A stretch of DNA of 55,611 nt from Deltaproteobacteria bacterium (GTDB lineage: Bacteria > Desulfobacterota > Syntrophia > Syntrophales > Smithellaceae), in contig JAAYDW010000008.1 in the NCBI GenBank assembly GCA_012729055.1, forward strand, positions 1 through 55,611. Direction: 5' to 3'. Under the pieces are notes generated by a model that was not told where the DNA came from, ran no database searches, and worked only from the letters and a program-made list of their open reading frames with translations. Below are positions 29,679 through 38,398 of this stretch, one piece after another. Within the stretch, counting starts at the first letter, position 1; every line of letters starts with the position of its first letter. The position numbers were made by a program, and so were the translations under genes.

Positions 29679-30653
29679 ATGCAATTTCCTGAATACCGGG
29701 GACGCCGGTTGAGAAAGAACGGCACCTTCCGCAGGCTGGTGCGCGAAACGCGCCTGAGTGTGGACGAACTGGTTTATCCGCTTTTCGCCGTGCCGGGCAA
29801 GGATGTGAAAAAACCCATCGGGTCCATGCCGGGGCAGTTTCAGATGTCGGTGGACCAGATCGCGAAGGAAGCGCGCGAGGCTTATGCGCTGGGCATCCCC
29901 GCGCTTTTGCTTTTCGGCATTCCGGCCAGGAAGGATGAGCAGGGAACCGGGGCGTTTGCCAAAGACGGCATCGTCCAGCAGGCCGTGAAGCGCGTTAAGA
30001 ACGAAGTGCCGGACATGCTGGTGATCACGGACGTCTGCCTGTGCGAATACACGAGCCACGGCCACTGCGGCATCCTCGAAAAGGGCGAGGTGCAAAACGA
30101 CGCCACGCTCGAGGTGCTCGCGGAAACGGCGCTCTCGCAGGTGAAAGCCGGCGCGGACATGGTGGCGCCGTCGGCCATGATGGACGGACAAATCGCAGCC
30201 ATCCGGGAAATCCTCGATGAAAACGGCCTCGACAACATTCCGATCATGGCTTATTCTGCGAAATACGCCTCCTCGTTTTACGGGCCGTTTCGCGAGGCGG
30301 CTGAAAGCGCGCCGCAGTTCGGCGACCGCAAGGCCTATCAGATGGACCCGGCCAATTCCGACGAGGCCATCCGGGAAATCTCGCTCGATGTCAATGAAGG
30401 CGCGGACATCATCATGGTGAAGCCCGCGCTGCCGTACTTGGACATCATCTGCCGGGCCAAACAGGAATTCGATCTGCCGCTTGCCGCCTACAACGTGAGC
30501 GGAGAGTACGCGATCATCAAGGCCGCGGCGAAGCTGGGCTGGATCGACGAAGAAAAAGCCATGCTGGAGAGCGTCACGGCCATCAAGCGCGCCGGCGCGG
30601 ACATCATCATCACCTACTGGGCGAAAGATCTGGCGAAGGTGCTCGCGAAGTGA
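29679..30653 (+). CDS. hemB: Porphobilinogen synthase (delta-aminolevulinate dehydratase)
   Basis: 324 residues. Metal-site cysteines are in [15 protein letters not shown], the first Schiff-base Lys in [16 protein letters not shown], and the second in [13 protein letters not shown]. It condenses two aminolevulinates. AAGGAG precedes the ATG; the gene follows ahbC by three bases. Its end is followed by 366 bases of repeats. Confidence 0.97.
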   Translation: MQFPEYRGRRLRKNGTFRRLVRETRLSVDELVYPLFAVPGKDVKKPIGSMPGQFQMSVDQIAKEAREAYALGIPALLLFGIPARKDEQGTGAFAKDGIVQQAVKRVKNEVPDMLVITDVCLCEYTSHGHCGILEKGEVQNDATLEVLAETALSQVKAGADMVAPSAMMDGQIAAIREILDENGLDNIPIMAYSAKYASSFYGPFREAAESAPQFGDRKAYQMDPANSDEAIREISLDVNEGADIIMVKPALPYLDIICRAKQEFDLPLAAYNVSGEYAIIKAAAKLGWIDEEKAMLESVTAIKRAGADIIITYWAKDLAKVLAK

Positions 30654-30685
30654 AAAGTGGAGCGCGAAAAGACGTGCGGAAATTC

Positions 30686-30722
30686 CCCCTCCCCCCGCCC
30701 CTCCCACAAGGGGAGGGGAGAT
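30686..30722 (+). repeat. 37-bp direct repeat, left copy (palindromic CCCTCCC/GGGAGGGG type)
   Basis: This 37-base stretch is identical to 31373-31409. It is itself palindromic (CCCCTCCC..ACAA..GGGGAGGGG). Degenerate relatives follow at 30727-30755, 30770-30790 and 30980-31012. The 366 bases between hemB and the DUF559 frame consist almost wholly of these and the repeats at 30809-30950. Confidence 0.85.
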
Positions 30723-30808
30723 CAGTCCTCCCTTGATGGGAGAGGGTTAGGGTGAAGCTCCAGGAGACACCCCTCCCTTGACGGGAGAACAAAAGCGTTT
30801 TTTTTGTG

Positions 30809-30950
30809 TAGGGCGGACCTTCAGGTCCGCCTGGTGCGGGATTAAAGCCCGGCAGCTACAGGTGAATGGTGATATGTGCCTCAAAATGTAGGGCGAGCCT
30901 TGAGGGCCGCTATTGGCGGGGCTGAAGCCCCGCCCTACGAGAAACAGAGG
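30809..30950 (+). repeat. Two dispersed palindromic repeats (TGTAGGGCG type)
   Basis: Copies begin at 30809 and 30887. Each has TGTAGGGCG, a first stem (GCGGACC..GGTCCGC in the first copy) and a second stem around TAAAG or TGAAG, ending in a complement of the start such as GCCCTACGAGAAAC. The same family forms the tandem array at 42488-42690. Confidence 0.8.
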
Positions 30951-31019
30951 AGAGAAGGTTAGGGTGCAGAAAGTTCTGAGACTCCTCTCCCTTGAGGGGA
31001 GGGGCAGGGGTGAAATCTT

Positions 31020-31496
31020 TTGAAAAAAGAAAAAACCAATCTGACCCGATTGGCAAAAAACCTCAGAGCCAATTCAACAAATGCGGAACGATTATTATGG
31101 CAGCACCTCAGATCCAGACAGCTCGAAAGCACAAAGTTTCGCAGACAGCAACCGATCGGCGGTTACATTGTCGATTTTGTTTCATTTGAGGACAAATTGA
31201 TTGTTGAATTGGACAGGAGCCGGCACGCGGAGCATCAGGAAAGTGACCGACAGCGCGATCAATGGTTGACCTCTCAAGGCTTCAGGGTGTTGCGTTTTTG
31301 GAATAATGAAATATTAGGAAATATAGAAGGAGTTTTGGAATCGATTATGGAGCGTTTATCTCACTCCCCCAACCCCTCCCCCCGCCCCTCCCACAAGGGG
31401 AGGGGAGATGCTGATGATGCAACGGTCGTGGATGCGGATGTCCTGTCCCGCCCCTCTTCTAAAGGGCACGCGGTCCATGAGGGGAAGGGGAATGCC
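31020..31496 (+). CDS. DUF559 (Vsr-like endonuclease fold) reading frame, continuous with ahbD
   Basis: About 159 residues from a TTG at 31020; the frame has no stop of its own and continues into ahbD. Residues 10-110 match DUF559: LRANSTNAERLLWQHLRSRQ, KFRRQQPIGGYIVDFVSFE, LIVELDRSRHAEH (usual ELDGGQH, so two positions differ), FRVLRFWNNEIL. After residue 112 the protein is encoded by repeat DNA (PNPSPRPSHKGRG). The usual catalytic-type Asp and Glu remain. Its ribosome site GGAGGGG lies in a repeat. It may be an active mobile gene or a decaying insertion. Confidence 0.7.
31373..31409 (+). repeat. 37-bp direct repeat, right copy, inside the reading frame
   Basis: Identical to 30686-30722 and 687 bases downstream of it, in the same orientation. 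It encodes the SPRPSHKGRG-like peptide between DUF559 and AhbD. A degenerate second relative is at 31448-31490 and supplies GGGGAAGGGG in front of ahbD. Confidence 0.85.
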
Positions 31497-32528
31497 GTGC
31501 GCATGATCGCTTGGGAAGTGACGCGCAGCTGCAATCTCAGCTGTGTGCACTGCCGGGCCGCGTCGCATCTCGGTCCTTATCCGGGGGAGCTTTCCACCTC
31601 CGAATGTCTTAGCCTGATCGACGACATCGCGCGCTTTGCCAAGCCGGTCATCATTCTCACCGGCGGCGAGCCGCTTTTGCGGCCGGATATCTTCGACCTG
31701 GCCGCCTACGGCACGCAAAAGGGCCTGCGCATGGTCATGGCGACCAACGGCACACTGGTGGACCAGGCCGTCGCGCGCAAAATGATCGCCGGCGGCATTC
31801 AGCGGGTGAGCATCAGCATCGACGGGCCGGACGCGCCAACCCACGATGCGTTTCGCCAGCAGCCGGGCGCGTTTGCCGGCGCGCTCGCGGGCATCGAAGC
31901 CATGAAGGCCGCCGGTATGGAATTTCAGATCAATACGACGATCACAACCGCCAATCTGCATCAGATTAAAGAAATTCACGAGCTGGTCCTGAAAATCGGC
32001 GCGGCCGCGCATCACATCTTTTTGCTGGTGCCGACCGGGCGGGGCAGGGACCTGGCCGAGCAGGCGATCACCGCGGCGGACTACGAAGAGACGCTCCACT
32101 GGTTTTACCGGGAAAGCCTGACGTGCGAAATCCAGCTCAAGGCCACCTGCGCGCCGCACTATTTCCGGATTATGCATCAGAACAAACCCAAGGGGGCTAA
32201 GCCCGTCAAAAAAGCAGGCGGCCACTTTCATGAATCCACAAGAGGATGCCTGGGCGGCATCGCGTTTTGCTTTGTTTCGCATGTAGGCCAGGTGCAGCCC
32301 TGCGGCTACCTGGAGCTCGACTGCGGCAATGTGCGCAAGCAGCCCTTCGGCGAAATCTGGGAAACCTCCGAGGTGTTTAACAATCTTCGGGATTACGGCA
32401 AGTACACGGGCAAGTGCGGACGCTGCGAGTTCATCAAGGTCTGCGGCGGCTGCCGGGCCAGGGCCTACGAGGCCACCGGCGATTATCTCGCGGAAGAGCC
32501 GCTGTGTCTGTATGAACCGCGCCGTTGA
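31497..32528 (+). CDS. ahbD: AhbD-type heme synthase, radical SAM (Fe-coproporphyrin III decarboxylase)
   Basis: 343 residues from a GTG at 31497 (ATG two codons later at 31503), behind GGGGAAGGGG. MIAWEVTRSCNLSCVHCRAA carries the SAM cluster; ILTGGEPLLRPDIF and SISIDGPDAPTHDAFR follow. The C-terminal cluster motif is CGRCEFIKVCGGCRARAYEA. AhbD turns two propionates of Fe-coproporphyrin III into vinyls, giving heme. The upstream reading frame is open back to 31020, so a DUF559-AhbD fusion could be made if the ahbD start is not used; length and start agree with a separate AhbD. Confidence 0.9.
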   Translation: MRMIAWEVTRSCNLSCVHCRAASHLGPYPGELSTSECLSLIDDIARFAKPVIILTGGEPLLRPDIFDLAAYGTQKGLRMVMATNGTLVDQAVARKMIAGGIQRVSISIDGPDAPTHDAFRQQPGAFAGALAGIEAMKAAGMEFQINTTITTANLHQIKEIHELVLKIGAAAHHIFLLVPTGRGRDLAEQAITAADYEETLHWFYRESLTCEIQLKATCAPHYFRIMHQNKPKGAKPVKKAGGHFHESTRGCLGGIAFCFVSHVGQVQPCGYLELDCGNVRKQPFGEIWETSEVFNNLRDYGKYTGKCGRCEFIKVCGGCRARAYEATGDYLAEEPLCLYEPRR

Positions 32529-32548
32529 GAATATTCGTTTGACATCGT

Positions 32549-32584
32549 TTAACGGGATTCCGGCCTGCGCCGGAATGACGGAGT
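32549..32584 (+). repeat. Dispersed hairpin repeat (ATTCCGGC..GCCGGAAT type)
   Basis: GGGATTCCGGCCTGCGCCGGAATGACGG is a short palindrome of a class widespread in bacterial genomes. Here it fills the gap between ahbD and the decarboxylase gene, and its last bases contribute the GGAG ribosome site of that gene. Confidence 0.75.
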
Positions 32585-32591
32585 AAGTAGC

Positions 32592-33041
32592 GTGATGGAC
32601 GCAATCGATAAAAAATTGCTGAATCTCCTGCAGAAGGAATTTCCACTCGCCGAGGAGCCTTTCCGGATTCTCGGCGAGCGCCTGGGGATCAGCGAGGAAG
32701 AAACCCTGGCCCGCGTGCAGAAGATGAAGGATTCGGGCGTTATCCGCCGCATCGGCGCGGTCTTCGACGGTCCCAAACTCGGCCGGGTGAGCACGCTTTG
32801 CGCCGCGCGCGTGCCGGAGGATAAAATCGAGCTCTTCGTCCGGACGGTCAACGCCTACAAGGGCGTGACCCACAATTACCGGCGCGGCCATGAATACAAC
32901 ATCTGGTTTGCCGTGAGCGCTCCGTCCGACCACGACCTCGCGGCGTTTCTCTCCGACGTCGGAGAAAAAACCGGCGTGACGGATATTCTGGACATGCGCG
33001 CGGTGCGCGTGTTCAAGATCAACGCCTTGTTTGAAGTCTGA
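32592..33041 (+). CDS. Siroheme decarboxylase subunit (AhbA or AhbB, Lrp/AsnC-like)
   Basis: 149 residues from a GTG at 32592 (ATG at 32595 also possible). An Lrp-type helix-turn-helix at the start (KLLNLLQKEFPLAEEPFRIL, VIRRIGAVFDGPKLG) is followed by an AsnC-like domain with THNYRRGHEYNIWFAV, the conserved motif of AhbA/AhbB/NirDL proteins. The known enzyme is a heterodimer of AhbA and AhbB that decarboxylates siroheme. Only one subunit gene is present in this window; the other must be elsewhere or absent. Confidence 0.86.
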   Translation: MMDAIDKKLLNLLQKEFPLAEEPFRILGERLGISEEETLARVQKMKDSGVIRRIGAVFDGPKLGRVSTLCAARVPEDKIELFVRTVNAYKGVTHNYRRGHEYNIWFAVSAPSDHDLAAFLSDVGEKTGVTDILDMRAVRVFKINALFEV

Positions 33042-33195
33042 TGCCGTTGAAAAAGCCCTGCGTCTGTGTCGTTTTGTCGCGTCGGCGGGGCGGGACTCGA
33101 GCGGGCGTCTCGTGAGCCGGCCGTGAGGTTTCTTGTTCCGGCTGCTTCACGAAATATTTTAAGTTTTTCCAAAATAAAAAAAGGAGGAACGAAAA

Positions 33196-33924
33196 ATGGA
33201 AAGCAGGAACATTAACTTTGCAGCGATGCCGCAAACGGCGATTACCGTGATCACCAAGCCCGGCGATTTTTTTCAGTCCATGCCCAGAACGGGAGGATTT
33301 CTGGAGCCGCTTCTCTTCGCGGTGGTCATGGGCGTGATTGCCGGAATTATTTACGCCGTTCTGAGTCTGTTGGGTTTAGGGCAGGCCGCCGGGCAAAGCC
33401 CCGGAATGATGGCGGGGCTCGGTATGATCATCTTCATGCCGATTGCCGCGGCCGTGGGAAGCTTCATCGGCGCCGCCATCCTGTTCGTCATCTGGAAAAT
33501 TCTGGGGTCGCAGGAAAATTATGAAACCGCCTACCGCTGCTGCGCCTACCTGATGGCCCTGTCTCCCGTGACGGCAGTCATCAGCGTCATTCCCTATGCG
33601 GGCGGAATCATTTCCATGGCCATCTATATCTTCTATGTGGTCACGGTCAGCGTTGCCGTTCACCAGATTCCCGCGCAAAAAGCCTGGATCGTCTTCGGCA
33701 TTATCGGCGTCGTCCTGGCGCTCATCGGCGTTTTTTCGGAATACCGCGCAAGGGACATGTCATCCTCGATGGACCGCTGGCGCCAGGTGGGCGAAGAGTA
33801 CCGCGCATCGGCCAGGGACATGGAAAAGTCCGCCCGGGAGATGAGCGAAGAGGCCGAGGAAATGGCCAAGCAGTTCAAAGAACAGGCAGAAGAAGCCAGA
33901 AAGCAAGCCGAAGAAAACCAGTAA
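33196..33924 (+). CDS. YIP1-family membrane protein with C-terminal coiled coil
   Basis: 242 residues. About five membrane helices lie between residues 35 and 180 (FLEPLLFAVVMGVIAGIIY; SYRCC-like YRCCAYLMALSPVTAV), the bacterial YIP1 pattern. The last 55 residues are a charged heptad helix (RDMEKSAREMSEEAEEMAKQ). Function unknown. AAAAGGAGG precedes the ATG. A strong terminator follows at 33940-33989, so it closes the tetrapyrrole transcript or is its own unit. Confidence 0.82.
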   Translation: MESRNINFAAMPQTAITVITKPGDFFQSMPRTGGFLEPLLFAVVMGVIAGIIYAVLSLLGLGQAAGQSPGMMAGLGMIIFMPIAAAVGSFIGAAILFVIWKILGSQENYETAYRCCAYLMALSPVTAVISVIPYAGGIISMAIYIFYVVTVSVAVHQIPAQKAWIVFGIIGVVLALIGVFSEYRARDMSSSMDRWRQVGEEYRASARDMEKSAREMSEEAEEMAKQFKEQAEEARKQAEENQ

Positions 33925-33939
33925 CCGCTTTTTTTATCC

Positions 33940-33989
33940 GGCGCGCGTCCGTCCGGTTGTGTTCATGACCACGCGCGCCCGTTTTTTTT
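33940..33989 (+). terminator. Rho-independent terminator after the YIP1-like gene
   Basis: GGCGCGCGT (33940-33948) pairs with ACGCGCGCC (33971-33979) and is followed by a run of eight T (33982-33989). It separates the tetrapyrrole region from polA. Confidence 0.85.
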
Positions 33990-34003
33990 CAAGGGAGATC
34001 GCT

Positions 34004-36661
34004 ATGACGGAAACGGACACGAAACCGCTCTTCGCGGTGGTGGACGGCAGCAACTATCTCTACCGCGCCTACTACGGTATTCCGCTTTTGACCAATTCGC
34101 GGGGATTTCCCACCAACGCCATTTACGGCTTTACCACCATGTTGATGAAGCTGCTGCGCGAAACGAATCCGGATTATCTCGTCGTGGCGTTCGACCTCAA
34201 GGGACCGACGACCCGGCACGGGGAATTCGGGGACTACAAAGCCACACGCAAACCCATGCCCGATGACCTGATTCCCCAGGTTCCGCGGATCAAGGAAGTG
34301 ATCCGGGCTTTTTCGGTCAGCATCCTGGAAAAACAGGGGATCGAGGCGGACGATCTGATTGGCGCGCTGACGGTCCGCGCCGCAGAAAAGGGATGGCGGA
34401 CGGTTATCGTCTCCGGCGACAAGGACCTGATGCAGCTCGTCGGCGATTCCGTCACGATGGTCGATACGATGAAGGACAAGACTTACGACGCGGCGGCCGT
34501 GAAGGAAAAGTTCGGCGTGGGGCCGGATCGGGTGGTGGAAATCCTGGGGCTGATGGGAGACACCTCCGACAATATTCCCGGCGTGCCGGGCGTCGGACCG
34601 AAAACGGCTCAGCGCCTCATTGAAGAATACGGATCGGTGGAGGCGGTCATCGCCAACGCGGAAAATCTGCGCAACGTCAAGCTCCGCGAAAGTTTCCGGC
34701 AATACGCCGATCAGGCGCGCCTGAGCCGGCAGCTGGCGCTTATCCGCACGGACGTGGACGTGGACTTCGATCTTCAGGAAGCGGCGCGCCGCGCGCCGGA
34801 CAACGACGAACTGGCGCGGCTTTTCGGCGAGTTCGAATTTTCATCTTTGCTTATGCAGATCAAGACCGATGCGCCGAAACCAGGTCAGGATACCGAAAGC
34901 GTATCCGATCGCGAGGGGCTCAGCCGTCTGGCCGGGCGGTTGGCGCGCTCTCGGGAACTGGCCTGCGAAACGATCCGGGAAAAAGGCAATCCCGAGGAGC
35001 TTATCGGGCTCGGTGTGGCGGTGGAAGACGAAGCGTTTTATCTGCCGCTCCGGCATCCGGGCGCCGGAGCGCAGCTTGCGGCGCGGGAAGTATTCGCGGC
35101 GCTGGCGCCGGTTTTCACCGACGCCCGGATCAAAAAATATTTTTACGATCTCAAAACGGCGCTGGCGGCGGTGGAGAACCTGGCAGTGGAAGCGGCGGAG
35201 GACTTGCAGCTTGCCGCCTATCTGCTCAATCCGGCGCGGCAATCCTATGCGCTCGATGAAATCGCCTGGGAATATCTGCATGAGCGGATCGCCTCGGTCG
35301 CCGACGTGTCGGGCGGCAAGAGCAAGACCTATCCGCTTGCGGCCGTGCCCGAAGATAAAATGGCCGCCTGGGCGGGCGAGCGGGCGCGCGCGCTGGCGGC
35401 GCTGGCGCCGGCGCTTGCCGCCAAACTCAGGGAGGCGGATGCGGAGGCGCTTTACCGCGAGGTCGAAACGCCGCTTTTGTTTACGCTCGCGTCGATGGAG
35501 AAAAAAGGCGTCCTTGTGGATACGGCGCTTTTGGGGCAGATGTCCGAAGAACTGGGGCAGCTTCTGGCGCTTTCCGAAGGAAAGATTCACCGCCTGGCCG
35601 GAGAAAAATTCAACATCAATTCCCCCAAGCAGTTGCAGACGATTTTGTTCGACAAGCTCAGGCTGCCCAAGGGGAAAAAAACCAAGGAAGGCTACTCCAC
35701 CGACGTGGACGTGCTTTCGGAGCTGGCGAAAAGCCACGAACTGCCGGCTGAAATCCTGGCCTACCGGTCGCTGGCCAAACTCAAATCCACTTACGTGGAC
35801 GCGCTCCCGCTCCTGGTTCATCCGCAGACGGGCCGGATTCACACGTCCTACAACCAGACCGTCGCCGCCACCGGCCGGCTTTCCAGCAGCAATCCCAATT
35901 TGCAGAACATTCCCATCCGCACGCTCGAAGGCAAGCGCATCCGCCAGGCCTTTATCGCCGGGCCGGGCTCAGTTTTGATTTCCGCCGACTATTCGCAGAT
36001 CGAACTGCGCGTGCTCGCGCACCTGTCCGAAGACAGGACGCTGCTTACGGCTTTTGCCTCCGACGAAGACATCCACACGCGCACGGCGTCCGACGTTTTC
36101 GGCGTTTTTCCGGAAATGGTGAACCCCGACATGCGCAGGCAGGCCAAGGTCATCAACTTCGGCATTCTTTACGGCATGAGCGCCTTCGGCCTCGCCAAGG
36201 AGCTGGGCGTGCCGCAGAAAACGGCGCAGGCATACATCGACGGTTATTTTGACCGCTACAAAAAAGTGCGCGAGTATCTGGACGGCATTCTGGAGGGGGC
36301 CAGGCGCGACGGCTACGTCTGCACGATTCTCAACCGCCGCCGCTACCTGCCGGACCTCAAAAGCTCCATTCCCTCCGTGCGCCAGTTTGCCGAACGCATG
36401 GCGATCAACGCCCCCATTCAGGGGAGCGCCGCCGATCTGATCAAGGTCGCCATGGTCAATATCGACAACCTCTTCAAGAGAAAAAAAATGGCCGCCCGTC
36501 TGATCCTGCAGGTGCACGACGAACTGGTCGTCGAAGCGCCGGAGGCGGAAAAAGAAGCGGCGATGGCGCTGGTCAAACAGGAAATGGAAGAAGTGGTAAA
36601 ACTCAGGGTGCCCTTGAAGGTGGAGATTGCCGCGGGCCGCAACTGGGACGAAGCGCACTGA
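34004..36661 (+). CDS. polA: DNA polymerase I
   Basis: 885 residues from the ATG at 34004 (AAGGGAG upstream); codons from 33959 lie in the terminator. The 5'-nuclease domain is at 1-290 (VVDGSNYLYRAYY, GVPGVGPKTAQRLI). A central domain at about 310-490 has the 3'-5' exonuclease fold, but the acidic metal ligands of E. coli Pol I (Asp355, Glu357, Asp424, Asp501) are not at the expected places, so proofreading is probably lost. Polymerase motifs A, B and C are intact: SADYSQIELRVLAHL, RRQAKVINFGILYGMSAFG, QVHDELVVE. Confidence 0.96.
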   Translation: MTETDTKPLFAVVDGSNYLYRAYYGIPLLTNSRGFPTNAIYGFTTMLMKLLRETNPDYLVVAFDLKGPTTRHGEFGDYKATRKPMPDDLIPQVPRIKEVIRAFSVSILEKQGIEADDLIGALTVRAAEKGWRTVIVSGDKDLMQLVGDSVTMVDTMKDKTYDAAAVKEKFGVGPDRVVEILGLMGDTSDNIPGVPGVGPKTAQRLIEEYGSVEAVIANAENLRNVKLRESFRQYADQARLSRQLALIRTDVDVDFDLQEAARRAPDNDELARLFGEFEFSSLLMQIKTDAPKPGQDTESVSDREGLSRLAGRLARSRELACETIREKGNPEELIGLGVAVEDEAFYLPLRHPGAGAQLAAREVFAALAPVFTDARIKKYFYDLKTALAAVENLAVEAAEDLQLAAYLLNPARQSYALDEIAWEYLHERIASVADVSGGKSKTYPLAAVPEDKMAAWAGERARALAALAPALAAKLREADAEALYREVETPLLFTLASMEKKGVLVDTALLGQMSEELGQLLALSEGKIHRLAGEKFNINSPKQLQTILFDKLRLPKGKKTKEGYSTDVDVLSELAKSHELPAEILAYRSLAKLKSTYVDALPLLVHPQTGRIHTSYNQTVAATGRLSSSNPNLQNIPIRTLEGKRIRQAFIAGPGSVLISADYSQIELRVLAHLSEDRTLLTAFASDEDIHTRTASDVFGVFPEMVNPDMRRQAKVINFGILYGMSAFGLAKELGVPQKTAQAYIDGYFDRYKKVREYLDGILEGARRDGYVCTILNRRRYLPDLKSSIPSVRQFAERMAINAPIQGSAADLIKVAMVNIDNLFKRKKMAARLILQVHDELVVEAPEAEKEAAMALVKQEMEEVVKLRVPLKVEIAAGRNWDEAH

Positions 36662-36768
36662 GCAATACAAGCTGTAGGCTGTCGGTCTGAAGACTGTAAG
36701 GAACAGCAGAAAATAAATATCCGCCGAGAAATATAACGGCACATCCAATGGAATCGGAGGTCTGATAA

Positions 36769-38373
36769 GTGCAAAACATTTTCCGTTTTCATGTTTTATC
36801 TTGTATTTTATTTCTGCTTTTGGTCGTTGCTCTTCACACAAATCAGGCTGTTGCCGAGACCAAGACCTTCATCAAGGAATACACCTTCCAGGCCGGTGAT
36901 GAGGACAGCAAGAATTCGAGCCGGGTCATTGCGCTCAGGGAAGTCAAAAGGCTTCTGCTGGAAGAATTGGGAACCTATCTGGAAAGCACCACGGAAGTCC
37001 GGAATTTCCAGCTCTCCAAAGATCAGATTGTGACGCTTTCCGCCGGCATCGTGCAGACCCAGCTCATCGAGGAGAAGTGGGACGGCAAAACCTACTGGCT
37101 CAAAGCAAAAATTTCCGCGGATGCCGACGGCGTCGTCCGGGCGATCGATGCCCTGCGCAAGAACCGCGTAAAGACGCAGGAACTCGAAGCGATGCGGCGG
37201 AAGTCGGAAGAACTGCTCCGCGAAGTGGAAATGCTGCGCAGGGAAATGGCGGCGCAAAACGGCGGACGGGAGGGCCGCAAGGCGGCTTACGATGCGTCGA
37301 TCAGGCAACTTTCCGCGGCGGAATGGATTGAAAAAGGTCATGCCGTTTCGGGGCCGCGCGACAAATTTCAGGCGGCCGTCGAGGCGTACAGCCGCGCCAT
37401 TGAACTGGACCCCGCCAATATGCAGGCCTATTATTTCCGGGCGCGGATCAGCGAAAAAAACCGGGCCTTGTCGGACTACTACAAAATACTGAGCCTCGCG
37501 GCGAAGACGTCGGAGGAGCATCTGATCCGGGCCTGGACCTATAAGGAACTGGAAAAGCGCGATGCCGCCCTGTCGGAATTCGGGCAGGCGATTGAGAAGG
37601 CCGCCGGTAACAGGGAAAAGGCGGCCGCTTATTTTGATCGGGGAAGATATTATTTTCTGTTTCGCCCCCGGCCTTATGTGACTGGCTCCGGAGAAGATAT
37701 TCCCAACGCGCCGGAACTTTCTCTGGGCGACTTTAATCAGGCCATTGCGCTCGATCCGACCGATCCCTCCTATTTCCACAACCGCGCCAACATCCTTCTG
37801 GCTCTCGGCCGGTACGACGCGGCGATCAGCGATTTAAGCGCAGGGCTGAAGATCGATCCCCAAAGTGCGGGCCTCTATTCCGCCCGGGGACAGGCTTACC
37901 AGTTCATGAAGAAGGACGAGCTTGCCGTCGCCGATCTGAGCCGCGCCATTGAACTGGAAGGGCCGGACCACCTCTTCGCCGCCCACGATTTCATGCTGCG
38001 GGCCTCGAGCTACGAAAGAATGGGGAAATACGACCTGGCGCTGGCCGACTGGGGCATCATGGCGGAGAAAAATCCGGACAACCCTTATTACCTGGGAGAA
38101 ATGTCCCGTCTTTACGTTCAGACCGGGAAGTACGACAAGGCGATTCAAAGTTACAGCAGGGTTCTCGCGCTCAAGCCCGAGTCGTACCTGGTTCGCGGAG
38201 CGCATTACAACCGCGCCCGGGCCTATGCGCTTCGGGGAGAAGCCGAAAACGCCATGCAGGATTTAAAGAAGGCCATTCAATTGGATGCCGGTTATCGGAA
38301 CGATGCCCGCAAAGACGCGGCCTTCGCCTCTCTGCGGCATCGTCCGGATTTTATCGCGCTGGTCGGAAAGTAA
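36769..38373 (+). CDS. Exported TPR-repeat protein
   Basis: 534 residues from a GTG at 36769 (GGAGGT upstream). An N-terminal signal peptide (LSCILFLLLVVALHTNQAVA) is followed by a domain with EVRNFQLSKDQIVTLSAGIV, a coiled coil near 140-170, then about eight tetratricopeptide repeats from residue 200 (AVEAYSRAIELDPANMQAYY, AISDLSAGLKIDPQSAGLYS). A periplasmic scaffold is likely; partner unknown. It faces the flavoprotein gene end to end. Confidence 0.85.
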   Translation: MQNIFRFHVLSCILFLLLVVALHTNQAVAETKTFIKEYTFQAGDEDSKNSSRVIALREVKRLLLEELGTYLESTTEVRNFQLSKDQIVTLSAGIVQTQLIEEKWDGKTYWLKAKISADADGVVRAIDALRKNRVKTQELEAMRRKSEELLREVEMLRREMAAQNGGREGRKAAYDASIRQLSAAEWIEKGHAVSGPRDKFQAAVEAYSRAIELDPANMQAYYFRARISEKNRALSDYYKILSLAAKTSEEHLIRAWTYKELEKRDAALSEFGQAIEKAAGNREKAAAYFDRGRYYFLFRPRPYVTGSGEDIPNAPELSLGDFNQAIALDPTDPSYFHNRANILLALGRYDAAISDLSAGLKIDPQSAGLYSARGQAYQFMKKDELAVADLSRAIELEGPDHLFAAHDFMLRASSYERMGKYDLALADWGIMAEKNPDNPYYLGEMSRLYVQTGKYDKAIQSYSRVLALKPESYLVRGAHYNRARAYALRGEAENAMQDLKKAIQLDAGYRNDARKDAAFASLRHRPDFIALVGK

Positions 38374-38398
38374 TCGCGATGCGGCGTGCCGGCCGCCA

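Noticed and set aside
30654-31410. Insertion sequence with transposase
   Set aside because: No transposase is encoded; only a DUF559 nuclease-like frame and palindromic repeats are present.
33959-34003. Upstream start for polA
   Set aside because: These codons lie in the terminator stem and T run; the ATG at 34004 has the good ribosome site.
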